Below are positions 28,091-36,969 of a stretch of 64,000 nt of DNA, piece by piece. Origin of the DNA: Nostoc sp. XA010. Lineage in GTDB: Bacteria > Cyanobacteriota > Cyanobacteriia > Cyanobacteriales > Nostocaceae. Position 1 is the first letter of the stretch, and every line of letters starts with the position of its first letter. The DNA lies in the NCBI RefSeq assembly GCF_020829625.1, contig NZ_JAIVFX010000006.1, positions 1-64,000 of the forward strand, in the 5' to 3' direction. Position numbers and translations under genes: made by a program. The notes beneath the pieces were generated by a model, which saw only the letters and a program-made list of their open reading frames with translations, ran no database searches and was not told the origin of the DNA.

Positions 28091-29037
28091 GCTTCTGAAA
28101 TAATTTTTTTGTAAGTATTTAATATTGTTTATTTATTCTTACCAGATAAAAATCTGAAAGCTTTGTTGTGGTTAGTTATTTTAAACATGGGGATAGCTTG
28201 AATGGAACCAAGTTCAACCCAAGCTACAAATATTTTATTTTTTCAAGTTAATCAAAAAGCGCTAAGTAAGTGGGTCAAATTAAAATAAAACCTCACTTTG
28301 CCTCCAGCTTGCCTCTCCTAACAAAGGCTGCGATGTACACATAATTTGTCAGAGTGAAACTGTCAGACTTACTAACATCCCGCCTCGGAATGAATTCCGA
28401 GACGGGATAGAAACACAGTGCGAGATTTATTAATAAAGATATGGCTGCGACAAGACTTGTGTAAGCTGTTGTGCCTTTAATTTGCACTAATATTTTTTTC
28501 AATATGATTGTGGGGTGGGCATCTTGCCTACCCTGATAGTGCAAGTTGTATACGTAACAGCTTATATACCGTAGCTTAACAAAGGAGAGGCATTGAGAGT
28601 GAGGTTTGATCTTATGTTTAATTACGCCTACCTACTTGATTGCATTGTCTGTGAGATTCCTGAGCCTTGCTTAAGGAATCTGATCTTTCTTATTTGACTT
28701 TATGAATATTGTGTAAATTTAAAAAAAACTTTTTGTAAAGTTGTAAGTATTTATATATAGATAATCGTATATTATTTGTTGTATTGAGCCACCAATTATT
28801 GTCTTTATATTGTCCCTTGTTTTAAAGCTTTAACTAGGAAAATATTGATTGCTGTATATAAGACAGTTAATAACTCCAAAAAATAAATTAGCCTTTAGTT
28901 TTATGATGTATTGACATGTCTATCTGTATGCTTTTTGAGTCAAAAAACTCACTATTGGAAGTGAGAAATTAAGACATTCTAAAAGCTTGATTTATTGCTC
29001 TATGTCATAACAATTTAGCCTTTATTAGACAAGCAAA
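28091..29037. other. Intergenic region with an EcoRI-centred inverted repeat
   Basis: About 950 AT-rich bases without a credible gene. At 28376-28407 there is an inverted repeat, TCCCGCCTCGGAA..TTCCGAGACGGGA, with one mismatch. TGGGGTGGGCATCTTGCC at 28511 is a common dispersed repeat. The promoter of the acyltransferase gene should be near the right end; the sequence is too AT-rich to pick one. Confidence 0.45.
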
Positions 29038-30237
29038 ATGTTAGCAGAAAAAACTCAGACGCGGCCTATTTATAGTATTCCTTCAATTAGAAATTATCGA
29101 TGGTCTACTCATCTTGATTTATTAAGAGGTTTAGCTTCTTTATTAGTTTTTATCGGTCACATGAGAATTTTATTATTTTTAGAATATTCAGAAATTAGTA
29201 ACCCTAGTTTTTTGATAAAAAGGTTAAATTCATTCACAGTATTGGGTCATCAATCTGTAATGATTTTTTTTGTGCTAAGTGGATTTTTTATTTCAGCTAG
29301 TGTAATAAAGAGAATTCAGCAAAAGCAATGGTCTTGGATTAATTATTTAGTAGATCGTTTAACACGTTTATATATAGTATTAATTCCTGCTTTATTACTG
29401 TCTTATTTTTGGGATTCTCTCGGTATAAAAATATTTGGTACTGGACAAGATAGTTTTTATGGAGAAAAGTTTCACAATGGTCATTTAGCAACTTATAAAA
29501 TTTTGGAAAATTTCACATTTCAAAATGCTTTGGGAACTCTAGCTTTTGTGCAAACGATTTTTGTAGATTTATTTGGTTCAAATAAGGCAGTTTGGAGTTT
29601 AGCCTATGAATTTTGGTACTATATACTTTTTCCTTCTATCATCCTATTCTTTTTTGCTAAATCCTTAAAAGCTCGTATATTATATGCTTGTTTAGCTTCA
29701 ATCATATTATTAATGATTGGTTCAGAAATTAGAATTTATTTTTTGATTTGGCTGATGGGAGCATTAGTTAGTATATCTCATCCTTCTAAATATCTTAATA
29801 ACAAAAATATCCTCAAGCCACTCACTTATTTGTCTATACTAATCCTGTGCATTGCATTAATAAGCGAGCGTTTTATTGGTCGAGAAATAGCAGACTTTTT
29901 CATAGGATTCTCTACTGCTGTTATGATATATCTACTAGTTAATAGCCGTAGTCAAATAAGGCAAGAAGGAGCATACGAAAAGTTTTCTAAAGGTTTAGCA
30001 GGATGTTCCTATACTCTTTATCTTGTCCACATGCCAATCCTGTGCTTTATCAGAGCATGTATAATTGGCGATCGCCCTTGGGAACCAGATATTTTGCACA
30101 TATTTTTGGCGCTTATTATAGTTGTATTTGTATTTTTATATGCGGTTGTCATCGCACATTTTACTGAGGCAAAAACAAGCAAATTTAGAAATCTAATTAT
30201 GTCTTGGATAAAAAACAGAGCTTTAAATCAAGCTTAA
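29038..30237 (+). CDS. Membrane acyltransferase, family 3 (OafA/NodX type), gene 1
   Basis: A 399-residue polytopic protein with about ten membrane segments. It has the family-3 signatures LDLLRGLASLLVFIGHM (Arg and catalytic-type His in the first helix) and VMIFFVLSGFFISAS (second signature). ALxYEFWYY-type residues follow in SLAYEFWYYILF. These enzymes transfer acetyl or other acyl groups to sugars, lipids or exported polysaccharide. Base composition is far more AT-rich than the flanking glgA and phycobilisome genes, which suggests transfer. There is no obvious partner except the second acyltransferase 400 bases downstream. Confidence 0.88.
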   Translation: MLAEKTQTRPIYSIPSIRNYRWSTHLDLLRGLASLLVFIGHMRILLFLEYSEISNPSFLIKRLNSFTVLGHQSVMIFFVLSGFFISASVIKRIQQKQWSWINYLVDRLTRLYIVLIPALLLSYFWDSLGIKIFGTGQDSFYGEKFHNGHLATYKILENFTFQNALGTLAFVQTIFVDLFGSNKAVWSLAYEFWYYILFPSIILFFFAKSLKARILYACLASIILLMIGSEIRIYFLIWLMGALVSISHPSKYLNNKNILKPLTYLSILILCIALISERFIGREIADFFIGFSTAVMIYLLVNSRSQIRQEGAYEKFSKGLAGCSYTLYLVHMPILCFIRACIIGDRPWEPDILHIFLALIIVVFVFLYAVVIAHFTEAKTSKFRNLIMSWIKNRALNQA

Positions 30238-30241
30238 CTGC

Positions 30242-30355
30242 TATGCCGAGCAAATCAAGACGCCTACTTATGGTGAAACCTTTCCCGGACGCATGGCAAC
30301 TTATTTACTCTATAATGATGCCCTGTCTCCCTGCATTTATGCTGGTATTCTCTAA
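30242..30355 (+). pseudogene. Deleted fragment of a glgA copy
   Basis: Read from 30242 the frame gives YAEQIKTPTYGET joined directly to FPGRMATYLLYNDAL, then SPCIYAGIL and a stop. These are two blocks of the intact glgA (about 27139-27177 and 27523-27595), fused by an internal deletion of about 345 bases, with nucleotide identity near 90 percent. Sequence after the stop (AGCAAGTCATG) may echo the end of glgA. It is a non-functional scrap lying between two acyltransferase genes, about 2.3 kb from the intact gene. Confidence 0.85.
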
Positions 30356-30654
30356 CGCAGCAAGTCATGTATATGGTACTATACCTGAGTCAGATATTAA
30401 AATCAAAGTCAATCTAGTCAGTCAAAGATAATCTAGGTTAAATGATCCCGGACTACTTCCAATTTATAAACAAGCACAAGTTGGTGAAAGTAGCGCAAAG
30501 CTTACATAGTTTTGCTATTGAGCCATATTATCTCTTCTTATTCCTGCTATTTCTAAAGTTGTTGCTTGATTACGAAAATGAACAGTCACACTACTCTTAG
30601 CATTTAGTGATTTAAATCATTCATTTAGTTTTTACAATTAACCCTGCAATTACT
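30356..30654. other. Spacer before acyltransferase gene 2
   Basis: AT-rich, no gene or hairpin that I can support. Confidence 0.4.
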
Positions 30655-31752
30655 ATGCACAAAAAATTAAATTTACTACAAGTATATCGTGGTATAGCTG
30701 CTCTAATGGTAATTCTTCACCACGGGGATGGAATAGTTTCTCGTGAGCTACAGCAAAATAATTTATATTTATTGCAAATATTTCATTTCGGTTGGATAGG
30801 CGTTGATTTCTTTTTCGTACTCAGTGGATTTATTATATTTTATATTCATCAATCTGATATAGGTAAACCTGATAAGTTTACGCCTTTCGTTTTTAAAAGA
30901 TTTATCCGTGTATATCCATTATATTGGAGCATTTTAGGCATCAAAATTTTAGTTTCTCTATTTAATACTGGCAAAGATAACATTTATCAGCGAAGTGCAG
31001 ACGAAATTATCAAGGCTGTTTTGTTACTACCCCAAGATCGGTCTATTCTAGAGAGTAGTTTTATTGGTGTTAGTTGGACCCTCTGTTATGAAGTGTTTTT
31101 CTATTGTATATTTGGTTTCCTGATATTGAAAAATACAAAAATTTATCAAGCGATAATTTCTGCTTGGATAATTGGTATAATCCTTAATCTTTTCAATGTT
31201 TTACCAATCGGCAAAAGCTTTCTGCCGAACTTTATATTTTCTCCACATAATCTAGAGTTTGTGCTGGGTTGTTTAGCTGCTTATACAATATATAAATACC
31301 AATTTAAGTTTGGAGCATCATTAATTTACGCTTCAATATTTCTGTTGATGGTATCAGTTATAAATACAAAATATGGTGAATTTAATGTTTCAGGTATCTC
31401 TGCATTAGTAGCTTATGGAATTCCGTTTACGCTCTTGATTATCGGATCTGTTCATTTAGAAGTATCAAAAGCAATAAATGTATCACCAATTCTAATTTAT
31501 TTAGGCAATGCGTCTTATTCTATATATTTAACACATGGGTTTTTCTTAAGTAATATAAGCAAAATATTTAATAAATTTACAGATAAATTAAATATTTTAC
31601 ATCTTCTGGCTCAAAATCACAGCATATATAACAACGCTATTGCATCTCTCATTATTATACTAACAGTAGCTATGGGATGCGTAATTCATTCTTATATTGA
31701 AAAACCATTAATTGAAAATTTAAGGAAAAAAGTATTTGCTAAAATGACTTGA
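30655..31752 (+). CDS. Membrane acyltransferase, family 3, gene 2
   Basis: A 365-residue polytopic protein of the same superfamily as gene 1, but not a close copy. It starts MHKKLNLLQVYRGIAALMVI and continues LHHG (Arg and His of the first signature), then WIGVDFFFVLSGFIIFYIH (second signature). WTLCYEVFFYCIF carries the conserved glutamate. About ten hydrophobic helices follow. It shares the high AT content of gene 1. Both may modify one exported polysaccharide or lipid; that is inference from the pairing. Confidence 0.88.
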   Translation: MHKKLNLLQVYRGIAALMVILHHGDGIVSRELQQNNLYLLQIFHFGWIGVDFFFVLSGFIIFYIHQSDIGKPDKFTPFVFKRFIRVYPLYWSILGIKILVSLFNTGKDNIYQRSADEIIKAVLLLPQDRSILESSFIGVSWTLCYEVFFYCIFGFLILKNTKIYQAIISAWIIGIILNLFNVLPIGKSFLPNFIFSPHNLEFVLGCLAAYTIYKYQFKFGASLIYASIFLLMVSVINTKYGEFNVSGISALVAYGIPFTLLIIGSVHLEVSKAINVSPILIYLGNASYSIYLTHGFFLSNISKIFNKFTDKLNILHLLAQNHSIYNNAIASLIIILTVAMGCVIHSYIEKPLIENLRKKVFAKMT

Positions 31753-32066
31753 AACTGCTAAGGAAGCAGGGGTATTTTATTCTAAATTTTAAGGCAGTTT
31801 TTATTTCTTTTGTGGGAATAACTATAATTTAGCAATGAGCCAATCAATTATTGCATTACTTGATTTATAGTTTTGTCAGCGTGAACTGCATATAATTGCC
31901 AACCTATTAAACGACGTTTTGATATCCTTAATTTTAATTACTTATTTTTTATAATGGTTACACAGAGGAGCGTGGAGAGTGTGTCACAATATTTATATAC
32001 CAAAAACTATAAAAATAAAAAACCGTAAAACATCATCCGCAGGAGTAATAAGTAGGAGTTAGAAGA
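31753..32066. other. Spacer before the bilin lyase gene
   Basis: I see no gene, repeat or clear promoter. The right end holds AGGAGTAATAAGTAGGAG, two ribosome-binding-like boxes. Confidence 0.4.
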
Positions 32067-32687
32067 TTGATAGACGCAATGGACTTTTTTCAGTTAAGTG
32101 CTGGTAAGTGGCGATCGCAACGTGCAACTCATCACCTACCCTTTAAGCGATCAGAAACAGGAGAATCGGATATACAGGTAGAAACTCTGGATGCCAATCA
32201 TCCAGAAATTATTGAACTGTGCCAGTATCATCAGATTGACCCCAGCCTGTCAGTAGGTGGATCACGGGTACGTTGGCTGGGCACAATGGCTTGGGATAGA
32301 GAAAATGACGAGAACCATCAAGGGAAAACCATATTTGCGATCGTGCCTGATGGCGATAATCCAAGAGCTGGTAAATTACTCCGTGAAAGAGGCTACGCTG
32401 AAATTATGCCTGTAGTCGGTCTTTTTCACATGGATGATGAAGATGGGCTAGTGTTGACAACCGAATACGAAACAATGAGTTCTATTGAGAGATTCTGGTT
32501 CGCCAGCCCAAATATGCGACTGCGAACCAGTACAGTGAAACGCTTTGGTGGCTTCAGCACTGCATCATTTTGTACCGAAACTCGCATTGAAACTTCTACT
32601 GAAGCTTCCAACCCAGAACAAGTAACAGAAAAACAAGGGTCGGATGTTTTGGAAAAAAGAGAGTTTTATTCAGTTTTGGGCTGGTGA
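32067..32687 (+). CDS. CpcS/CpeS-type phycobiliprotein chromophore lyase
   Basis: Attaches phycocyanobilin or a related bilin to a cysteine, usually the beta-84 type site, of phycobiliproteins. The lipocalin-like protein is clear from MDFFQLSAGKWRSQRATHHL, LLRERGYAEIMPVVG, LTTEYETMSSIERFWFASPN and TSTVKRFGGFSTASFC. It is 206 residues from a TTG at 32067, which has AGGAG 8 bases upstream; ATG 32079 is the alternative and costs four residues. The C-terminus ends FYSVLGW. Its stop codon directly abuts the ATG of the next gene, so they are tightly coupled. A rod-core linker gene follows. Confidence 0.9.
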   Translation: MIDAMDFFQLSAGKWRSQRATHHLPFKRSETGESDIQVETLDANHPEIIELCQYHQIDPSLSVGGSRVRWLGTMAWDRENDENHQGKTIFAIVPDGDNPRAGKLLRERGYAEIMPVVGLFHMDDEDGLVLTTEYETMSSIERFWFASPNMRLRTSTVKRFGGFSTASFCTETRIETSTEASNPEQVTEKQGSDVLEKREFYSVLGW

Positions 32688-33242
32688 ATGATTCTTAAGC
32701 AGACCGATGCTTTTACTCGTGGCCGAGATTATCTGCATCGAGTACAGGGGTTTGCCCTAGAACCGGGTATGGTGGATGTGTTCGATAACGTGCGCGATCG
32801 CATCCCCATTTGTACTTGGATCGGCGATAACATTAACACCATTAACGCTCAGATCAATGCCTATCTAGACCTTTGTCATGAGTGTTTTCATCCCCAAGAG
32901 CGTCGCCACATCCAAATTTTTGCAGTCCCCATAGCTCAATCTTTCGGCATCGACGGACTGTGCAACATTCTTACAAACCCAGTAACTATTCTGGTAGATG
33001 TCGGTCGAGTTGCACCTAGAGACTGGTTTGGTGTAGTCGTTCATGAATACGCCCATGCCCATCTAGGAGACTTTGGTCACAATCAGCAGTTTGCTAGCAT
33101 CCTATCTCATCTATGTTTAGGACTGGGATTAGAACCACCCTACTGGGAGGCAGGGATGGAAGCAACTTTGCGTAGCTGGCCTCACTGTAAGTCAACCATA
33201 GATCCCTTGGAATTTTGGATAGGTCAAGGGAGTAGGGAGTAA
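32688..33242 (+). CDS. HEYAH metallopeptidase-like protein, coupled to the bilin lyase
   Basis: A 184-residue soluble protein starting at the base after the lyase stop. The key motif is VVHEYAHAHLGDFGHNQQFA (about residues 108-127): an HExxH zinc-binding motif with another histidine nine residues on, as in small zinc peptidases of the SprT/WSS or gluzincin-like type. Cysteines occur at CTW, CHECF and LCN. There is no signal peptide. I do not recognise a named family. Translational coupling to a bilin lyase and the linker gene nearby suggest a phycobilisome-related job, such as turnover or processing, but this is inference. Confidence 0.7.
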   Translation: MILKQTDAFTRGRDYLHRVQGFALEPGMVDVFDNVRDRIPICTWIGDNINTINAQINAYLDLCHECFHPQERRHIQIFAVPIAQSFGIDGLCNILTNPVTILVDVGRVAPRDWFGVVVHEYAHAHLGDFGHNQQFASILSHLCLGLGLEPPYWEAGMEATLRSWPHCKSTIDPLEFWIGQGSRE

Positions 33243-33614
33243 GGGAGACAAAGAGACAAGACGTGAGAACTTGCAACAAGTCTTTCCCCTTGTCTTTAAT
33301 TCCCCACTCCCCATTAATTTCTTTTGCTATATGTTAAAAATTATTGCTTTATTTCAAAAAGGTGAAACTGAATCTTCTAATCTGAAGTATGTGAATAAAG
33401 TTTTTTAGGTAGTTATTAGGCTGAAAGCTGTACTCTCTTTATAAATTAGCTATGGGTTGAGTCCAACAAGCTAATCCTTGTTTTTTGGAATAGTTAAATT
33501 CCCCTTAGTTAAGTTTCGTGAAATTTTATCAGAATCTGAAGTTTTGATACAACTACTCCCTTAATATGTGATCTAAAGTTGTTAACTTTAATTAAGAAAT
33601 ATGGAGGCTTTAGA
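33243..33614. other. Spacer and leader of cpcG
   Basis: Contains simple-sequence runs (GGGAGACAAAGAGACAAG) and then an AT-rich leader. No gene or terminator with a clear stem is visible. The GGAGG at 33603-33607 sets the cpcG start. Confidence 0.45.
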
Positions 33615-34382
33615 GTGGCAATTCCTCTGTTAACATACGACCCTTCAAGTCAAAACCAGCGTGTAGCTGCATACGAAGTACCAGGTGATGAACAGCCCAG
33701 GATTTTTACTACAGACAATCTGCTTTCTCCTTCAGATTTAGACGTTCTGATTGAAGCAGCATATCGTCAAATTTTCTTTCACGCCTTTGCTGCCGATCGC
33801 CAAACATTTTTAGAGTCCCAACTCCGTAATGGACAGATTACAGTGCGGGACTTTATTCGTGGGTTGCTGCTTTCTGATACCTTTAAGAAAAGCTTCTACG
33901 ACCTCAACAATAATTATCGCTTTGTTGAGCAAGTAATCCAGCGTGTTCTAGGACGCGACCCATACAGTGAGCGGGAAAAAATTGCCTGGTCAATTGTAGT
34001 CGCTACCAAGGGTATTAGAGGCTTTATTGATGAAGTCCTCAACACTGAAGAGTATCTGAGCAATTTTGGAGACTCTACAGTACCTTATCAGCGCCGTCGC
34101 ATACTGCCATCCCGCGCTGAAGGTGAGTTGCCATTCAACATCAAATCTCCGCGATACGAAGCTTACCACCGTGCCAAACTGGGTTTCCCCCAAATCATTT
34201 GGCAGGTCGAAGTACGCAGATTCCTCCCACAAGAGCGAAAGCCCAAGGCAGGCGATCCAGCTCTGTTCTTGTCTATGGCACAAAGTGTCAATGCAAAAGG
34301 CAATACGCCACAAAGGATCTCGTCATTCAACATCGATATCGAAAAGTCTGTACCTTATCGCCAGTTGGCTGGAATTAAGTAA
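33615..34382 (+). CDS. cpcG: Phycobilisome rod-core linker polypeptide
   Basis: Connects phycocyanin rods to the allophycocyanin core. I take the GTG at 33615 ([20 protein letters not shown]) with GGAGG 7 bases upstream; the longer in-frame start at 33579 is not family-like. Residues about 20-150 form the PBS linker domain ([56 protein letters not shown]). The C-terminal part, ending in VPYRQLAG, is the core-binding segment typical of CpcG1-3. Length (255 residues) is normal. The linker and the lyase form a small phycobilisome cluster without the cpc structural genes. Confidence 0.93.
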   Translation: MAIPLLTYDPSSQNQRVAAYEVPGDEQPRIFTTDNLLSPSDLDVLIEAAYRQIFFHAFAADRQTFLESQLRNGQITVRDFIRGLLLSDTFKKSFYDLNNNYRFVEQVIQRVLGRDPYSEREKIAWSIVVATKGIRGFIDEVLNTEEYLSNFGDSTVPYQRRRILPSRAEGELPFNIKSPRYEAYHRAKLGFPQIIWQVEVRRFLPQERKPKAGDPALFLSMAQSVNAKGNTPQRISSFNIDIEKSVPYRQLAGIK

Positions 34383-34428
34383 CGATTTTGGTTCGACGGC
34401 TGTTTAGTACATCCATTTGATCATTTTA

Positions 34429-34514
34429 TAGCGTGCATAAGTCTTGGGTTATGTAGGAGTTTCATTTAGGTATAACTAGTGGAACAGACTCTATCCCATG
34501 TCTAATGCACGCTA
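34429..34514. mobile_element. MITE-like palindrome between convergent genes
   Basis: Terminal arms TAGCGTGCAT and ATGCACGCTA are perfect 10-base inverted repeats. The inverted match continues imperfectly inward (AAGTC against GTCT, then TGGG against CCCA). The 86-base element has no gene and lies between convergent cpcG and the pseudouridine synthase. Confidence 0.55.
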
Positions 34515-34548
34515 GTTGTTAATGGGTATTGGACATTGGGCATTAGGC

Positions 34549-35565
34549 TTAAAGTGTAGTTCGTCTTTTTAACATCTCCAAAAGTTTTGTAAAATGGCTG
34601 GGAGGGTTTGCTGTCACTTCAATCAACTCTCCAGATACGGGATGCTGCAATTTTAGTCGCCAAGCGTGCAGTGCTTGACCGGGCAAATTTACTCCTACTG
34701 AATGACCAGAACTATAAACTGGGTCGCCGACAATGGGATGACCCATTTTGGCGCTGTGAACACGAATTTGATGAGTGCGTCCAGTTTCTAGTTGGAAATG
34801 GATTAAGGTGAAGTTACCGAGGCGTTCTAGTACTTGCCAATGAGTGACGGCGGCTCGTCCGCCTTGTTCAACAGGCATAATAGCCATTTTTTTGCGGTCT
34901 TGTGGATGGCGACCAATGGGTAAGTCAATTGTGCCACTTTCAACTTTTGGTGCACCGTAAACCACGCCCAAGTATTCTCTCCGTGCGGTTTTAGCTTTGA
35001 GTTGTGCTTGTAGGTGATGATGGGCAACTTCTGTTTTAGCGATCGCGATCGCACCTGTTGTATCCTTATCTAATCGATGGACGATTCCTGGACGTTGGAC
35101 TCCGCCAATTCCTGGTAAATTGGGGCAGTGAGCTAATAGGGCATTTACCAAAGTGCCATCTGGATGACCGGGTGCGGGATGGACAACTAAGCCTGCGGGT
35201 TTGTTGAGAATAAGTAACTGGTCGTCTTCGTAGAGGATATCTAAGGGGATATCTTCTGCTAGCAGTTCTAAAGGTTGCGCTTCTGGTATTTCGAGAATGA
35301 TGCGATCGCCTAACTTGACATTAATCTTCTTAGATGTACAAACTTTATCGTTAAGTTGGACATTACCCTGTTCGATTAACTGTTGGATGCGGGAACGGGA
35401 TAAGTCTGGTAATTCTTGGGAGAGGTAACGGTCAAGGCGATCGTTGCTTTTAGTGTTGACGCAGTGTATCGTATCCCTGAAGGGAAGTAAGCTAGACGCT
35501 GCATCCTCTAGTCGAGTTGACAAGAGTTCGCTATTTTCTTGGATTTGTAAATTAAATTCGGTCAC
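34549..35565 (-). CDS. RluD-family pseudouridine synthase
   Basis: Isomerises uridine to pseudouridine in rRNA; cytoplasmic. An S4 RNA-binding domain (LDRYLSQELPDLSRSRIQQL, about 43-105) leads to the catalytic domain with GIVHRLDKDTTGAIAIAKTE (catalytic Asp) and LETGRTHQIRVHSAKMGHPI. Length is 338, slightly above the usual 310-320. The excess lies at residues 16-42 (DNA 35440-35520). There, STRLEDAASSLLPFRDTIHC interrupts what should be a direct run from the N-terminus into the S4 domain. The DNA looks like a dispersed repeat (ATCCCTGAAGGGAAGTAAGC), so it may be an in-frame insertion. Confidence 0.92.
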   Translation of the reverse strand: MTEFNLQIQENSELLSTRLEDAASSLLPFRDTIHCVNTKSNDRLDRYLSQELPDLSRSRIQQLIEQGNVQLNDKVCTSKKINVKLGDRIILEIPEAQPLELLAEDIPLDILYEDDQLLILNKPAGLVVHPAPGHPDGTLVNALLAHCPNLPGIGGVQRPGIVHRLDKDTTGAIAIAKTEVAHHHLQAQLKAKTARREYLGVVYGAPKVESGTIDLPIGRHPQDRKKMAIMPVEQGGRAAVTHWQVLERLGNFTLIHFQLETGRTHQIRVHSAKMGHPIVGDPVYSSGHSVGVNLPGQALHAWRLKLQHPVSGELIEVTANPPSHFTKLLEMLKRRTTL

Positions 35566-35669
35566 AATTGCTCTAGATTAATTCCCGTTCTTTAATTGAC
35601 ATTCTCAGCACTAAAGTAACTGAGATTCTTGGTTCAACGAGACCACTTAAACTAGATGCCTTGCGTTAT
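35566..35669. other. Upstream region of the pseudouridine synthase gene
   Basis: Holds the promoter side of the leftward gene. A small stem, TCTCAG/CTGAGA, lies at 35604-35625. Nothing else is clear. Confidence 0.35.
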
Positions 35670-35870
35670 TTAGTTCAGAGGTGGGACTCTCCCCAAGCGT
35701 TAACTTTCCGAGTGCCCCTCGGTAGTTGCATTGCTGCAAGTCCTGTTTAATTGAAACCATTTGTTTCAAAATTCTGAGTCGTCTAGCTCCTATGAATCTT
35801 TTACCTACTGCTAGGAGGAAACTAGAACAATGCAGTAGAACCGCATAGATTCAGTTGTCAAGGTACAGAG
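35670..35870 (+). ncRNA. Candidate highly structured non-coding RNA (omega-RNA/HEARO-like layout)
   Basis: Within 200 bases, read rightward, I find consecutive hairpins. TGGG/CCCA lies at 35682-35694. CCGAG-TGCCC-CTCGG lies at about 35708-35722, extended by AACT/AGTT. TTGCA-TTGC-TGCAA spans 35726-35739 and TTGAAAC/GTTTCAA spans 35751-35769. Then a nested pair of helices: TGAATCT (35793) with AGATTCA (35847) enclosing CTACTGC (35805) with GCAGTAG (35832). Chance alone rarely gives so many in order. The layout, with TGCAAGTCCTG between stems, reminds me of the omega-RNA/HEARO RNAs that guide IscB, but no IscB gene is present. The strand and boundaries are tentative. Confidence 0.45.
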
Positions 35871-36109
35871 TCTGCGTTTTAGACAGTAATTGGGTTTTTA
35901 GACAGGTTAGTTACCCTTTCTGGTAAAATCATTGTAGCAAAAACGTAGGCGACTAAAGTGACTGAGCTTTACGCCTACCGGAAAACTTGTAAAGCGCGGA
36001 ATGCCTTTAATTGGGCGGTTAGAAATTGCGTTTATCCAGGCAAAACCTTGATTTGACCTTAATCCACCTTCGCGGACGAGAGTTTGTGTAACCGCGAATT
36101 CTATTCGCC
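35871..36109. other. Spacer with two further hairpins
   Basis: A stem GTAGGCG/CGCCTAC with an inner TAAAG/CTTTA lies at 35945-35978. A short stem GCGAAT/ATTCGC lies at 36093-36107, next to the stop of the Uma2 gene. A short open frame at about 35962-36054 contains ARNAFNWAV. It faintly recalls the N-terminal helix of IS605 OrfB/TnpB proteins but is too short to call. Confidence 0.4.
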
Positions 36110-36760
36110 CTAGCTGTCTTGTATTTGTTTTCTTAGCGATTGTCGAAATTCTCTAAGTGCTGAACTCATTCCTGTGGTTCGCGCCATTTCCACAAATCGG
36201 GGAATAAGATCAGTGATCGAAAAACTAGGAAATGTGGGACTGATGAGAGACTTCACATATTGCTCACCTTGCAATAAGCTAATTTCTAGGTTTTTGCTTT
36301 CATATCGCCAAATTTCAGGTACTTTCAACGCCTCGTAGGCACTAATTTGAGTTTTAGAGGTGACATCAATTTCAATCGCTAGATCAGGAGGGGGGTCAAC
36401 AGTTAGGTCGATCCCATCTTTCCCAATCATTAGCTTATAGTTTTGAATATAAAAACAATCATCGGGTTCAATACCTGCACTTATATCTTTTCGCTTAAAG
36501 GTAGTTGAACCTAAAGACTCCCAATTGAGATCGAGTTCATCTAGCAAGGCTTTCACTAAATCTCCAATAATTACCTTAGATCGCTCATGTTCTGGTAATG
36601 GAGCCATAATTTCTAATGTTCCTTGGCTATATGCTACTCGGCTCCTGCGATGCTCCCCTAACTCGTTGATAATTGCTTCAAATACTTGCCAACTCACATC
36701 TTCTAATATTATTCTTTGCCCTGGTGGAACTCGAATTTGGCTGAGTTGAAGAGTAACCAT
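36110..36760 (-). CDS. Uma2 family protein (PD-(D/E)XK nuclease fold), second copy
   Basis: A 216-residue member of DUF820/Uma2: VSWQVFEAIINELGEHRRSR, then YSQGTLEIMAPLPEHE at the N-terminal half, EPDDCFYI carrying the active-site acidic residue, and PPPDLAIEIDVTSKTQISAY with the core D-x-E. It belongs to a different subgroup from the copy at 24603, with the longer, helix-capped N-terminus. Nuclease activity is predicted by fold only. A structured RNA-like region lies immediately downstream of it. Confidence 0.88.
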   Translation of the reverse strand: MVTLQLSQIRVPPGQRIILEDVSWQVFEAIINELGEHRRSRVAYSQGTLEIMAPLPEHERSKVIIGDLVKALLDELDLNWESLGSTTFKRKDISAGIEPDDCFYIQNYKLMIGKDGIDLTVDPPPDLAIEIDVTSKTQISAYEALKVPEIWRYESKNLEISLLQGEQYVKSLISPTFPSFSITDLIPRFVEMARTTGMSSALREFRQSLRKQIQDS

Positions 36761-36969
36761 AAGATGCTACTTGTTAAATAATTTCATTTTTACTCAAATT
36801 TTACATTAGCGAAAAGGGAATTTTTTCAAATTCGATGTAGCAAATACACTAGCCAAAAAGCGATCGCTTAAATTCTTTTCATCTCTCCTCCTCCGTGTCA
36901 TCTGCGCCTCTGCGGTTCATAATTCTAAATTTATAACTTCTTGTTCAAACTTTAATTAGTTATCTTTTA

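Noticed and set aside
28293..28544. Minus-strand 83-codon frame upstream of the acyltransferases
   Set aside because: Its start covers a common dispersed repeat (GGTAGGCAAGATGCCCACCCC type) and an inverted repeat; the translation is not protein-like.
30204..30431. Open frame of 75 codons over the glgA scrap
   Set aside because: It reads the glgA remnant in the wrong frame; the correct frame gives recognisable GlgA segments.
35962..36054. Possible TnpB/OrfB fragment next to the structured RNA region
   Set aside because: Only about 30 codons with a vague ARNAFNWAV similarity. Not enough to name a transposon gene, though it is worth a translated search.
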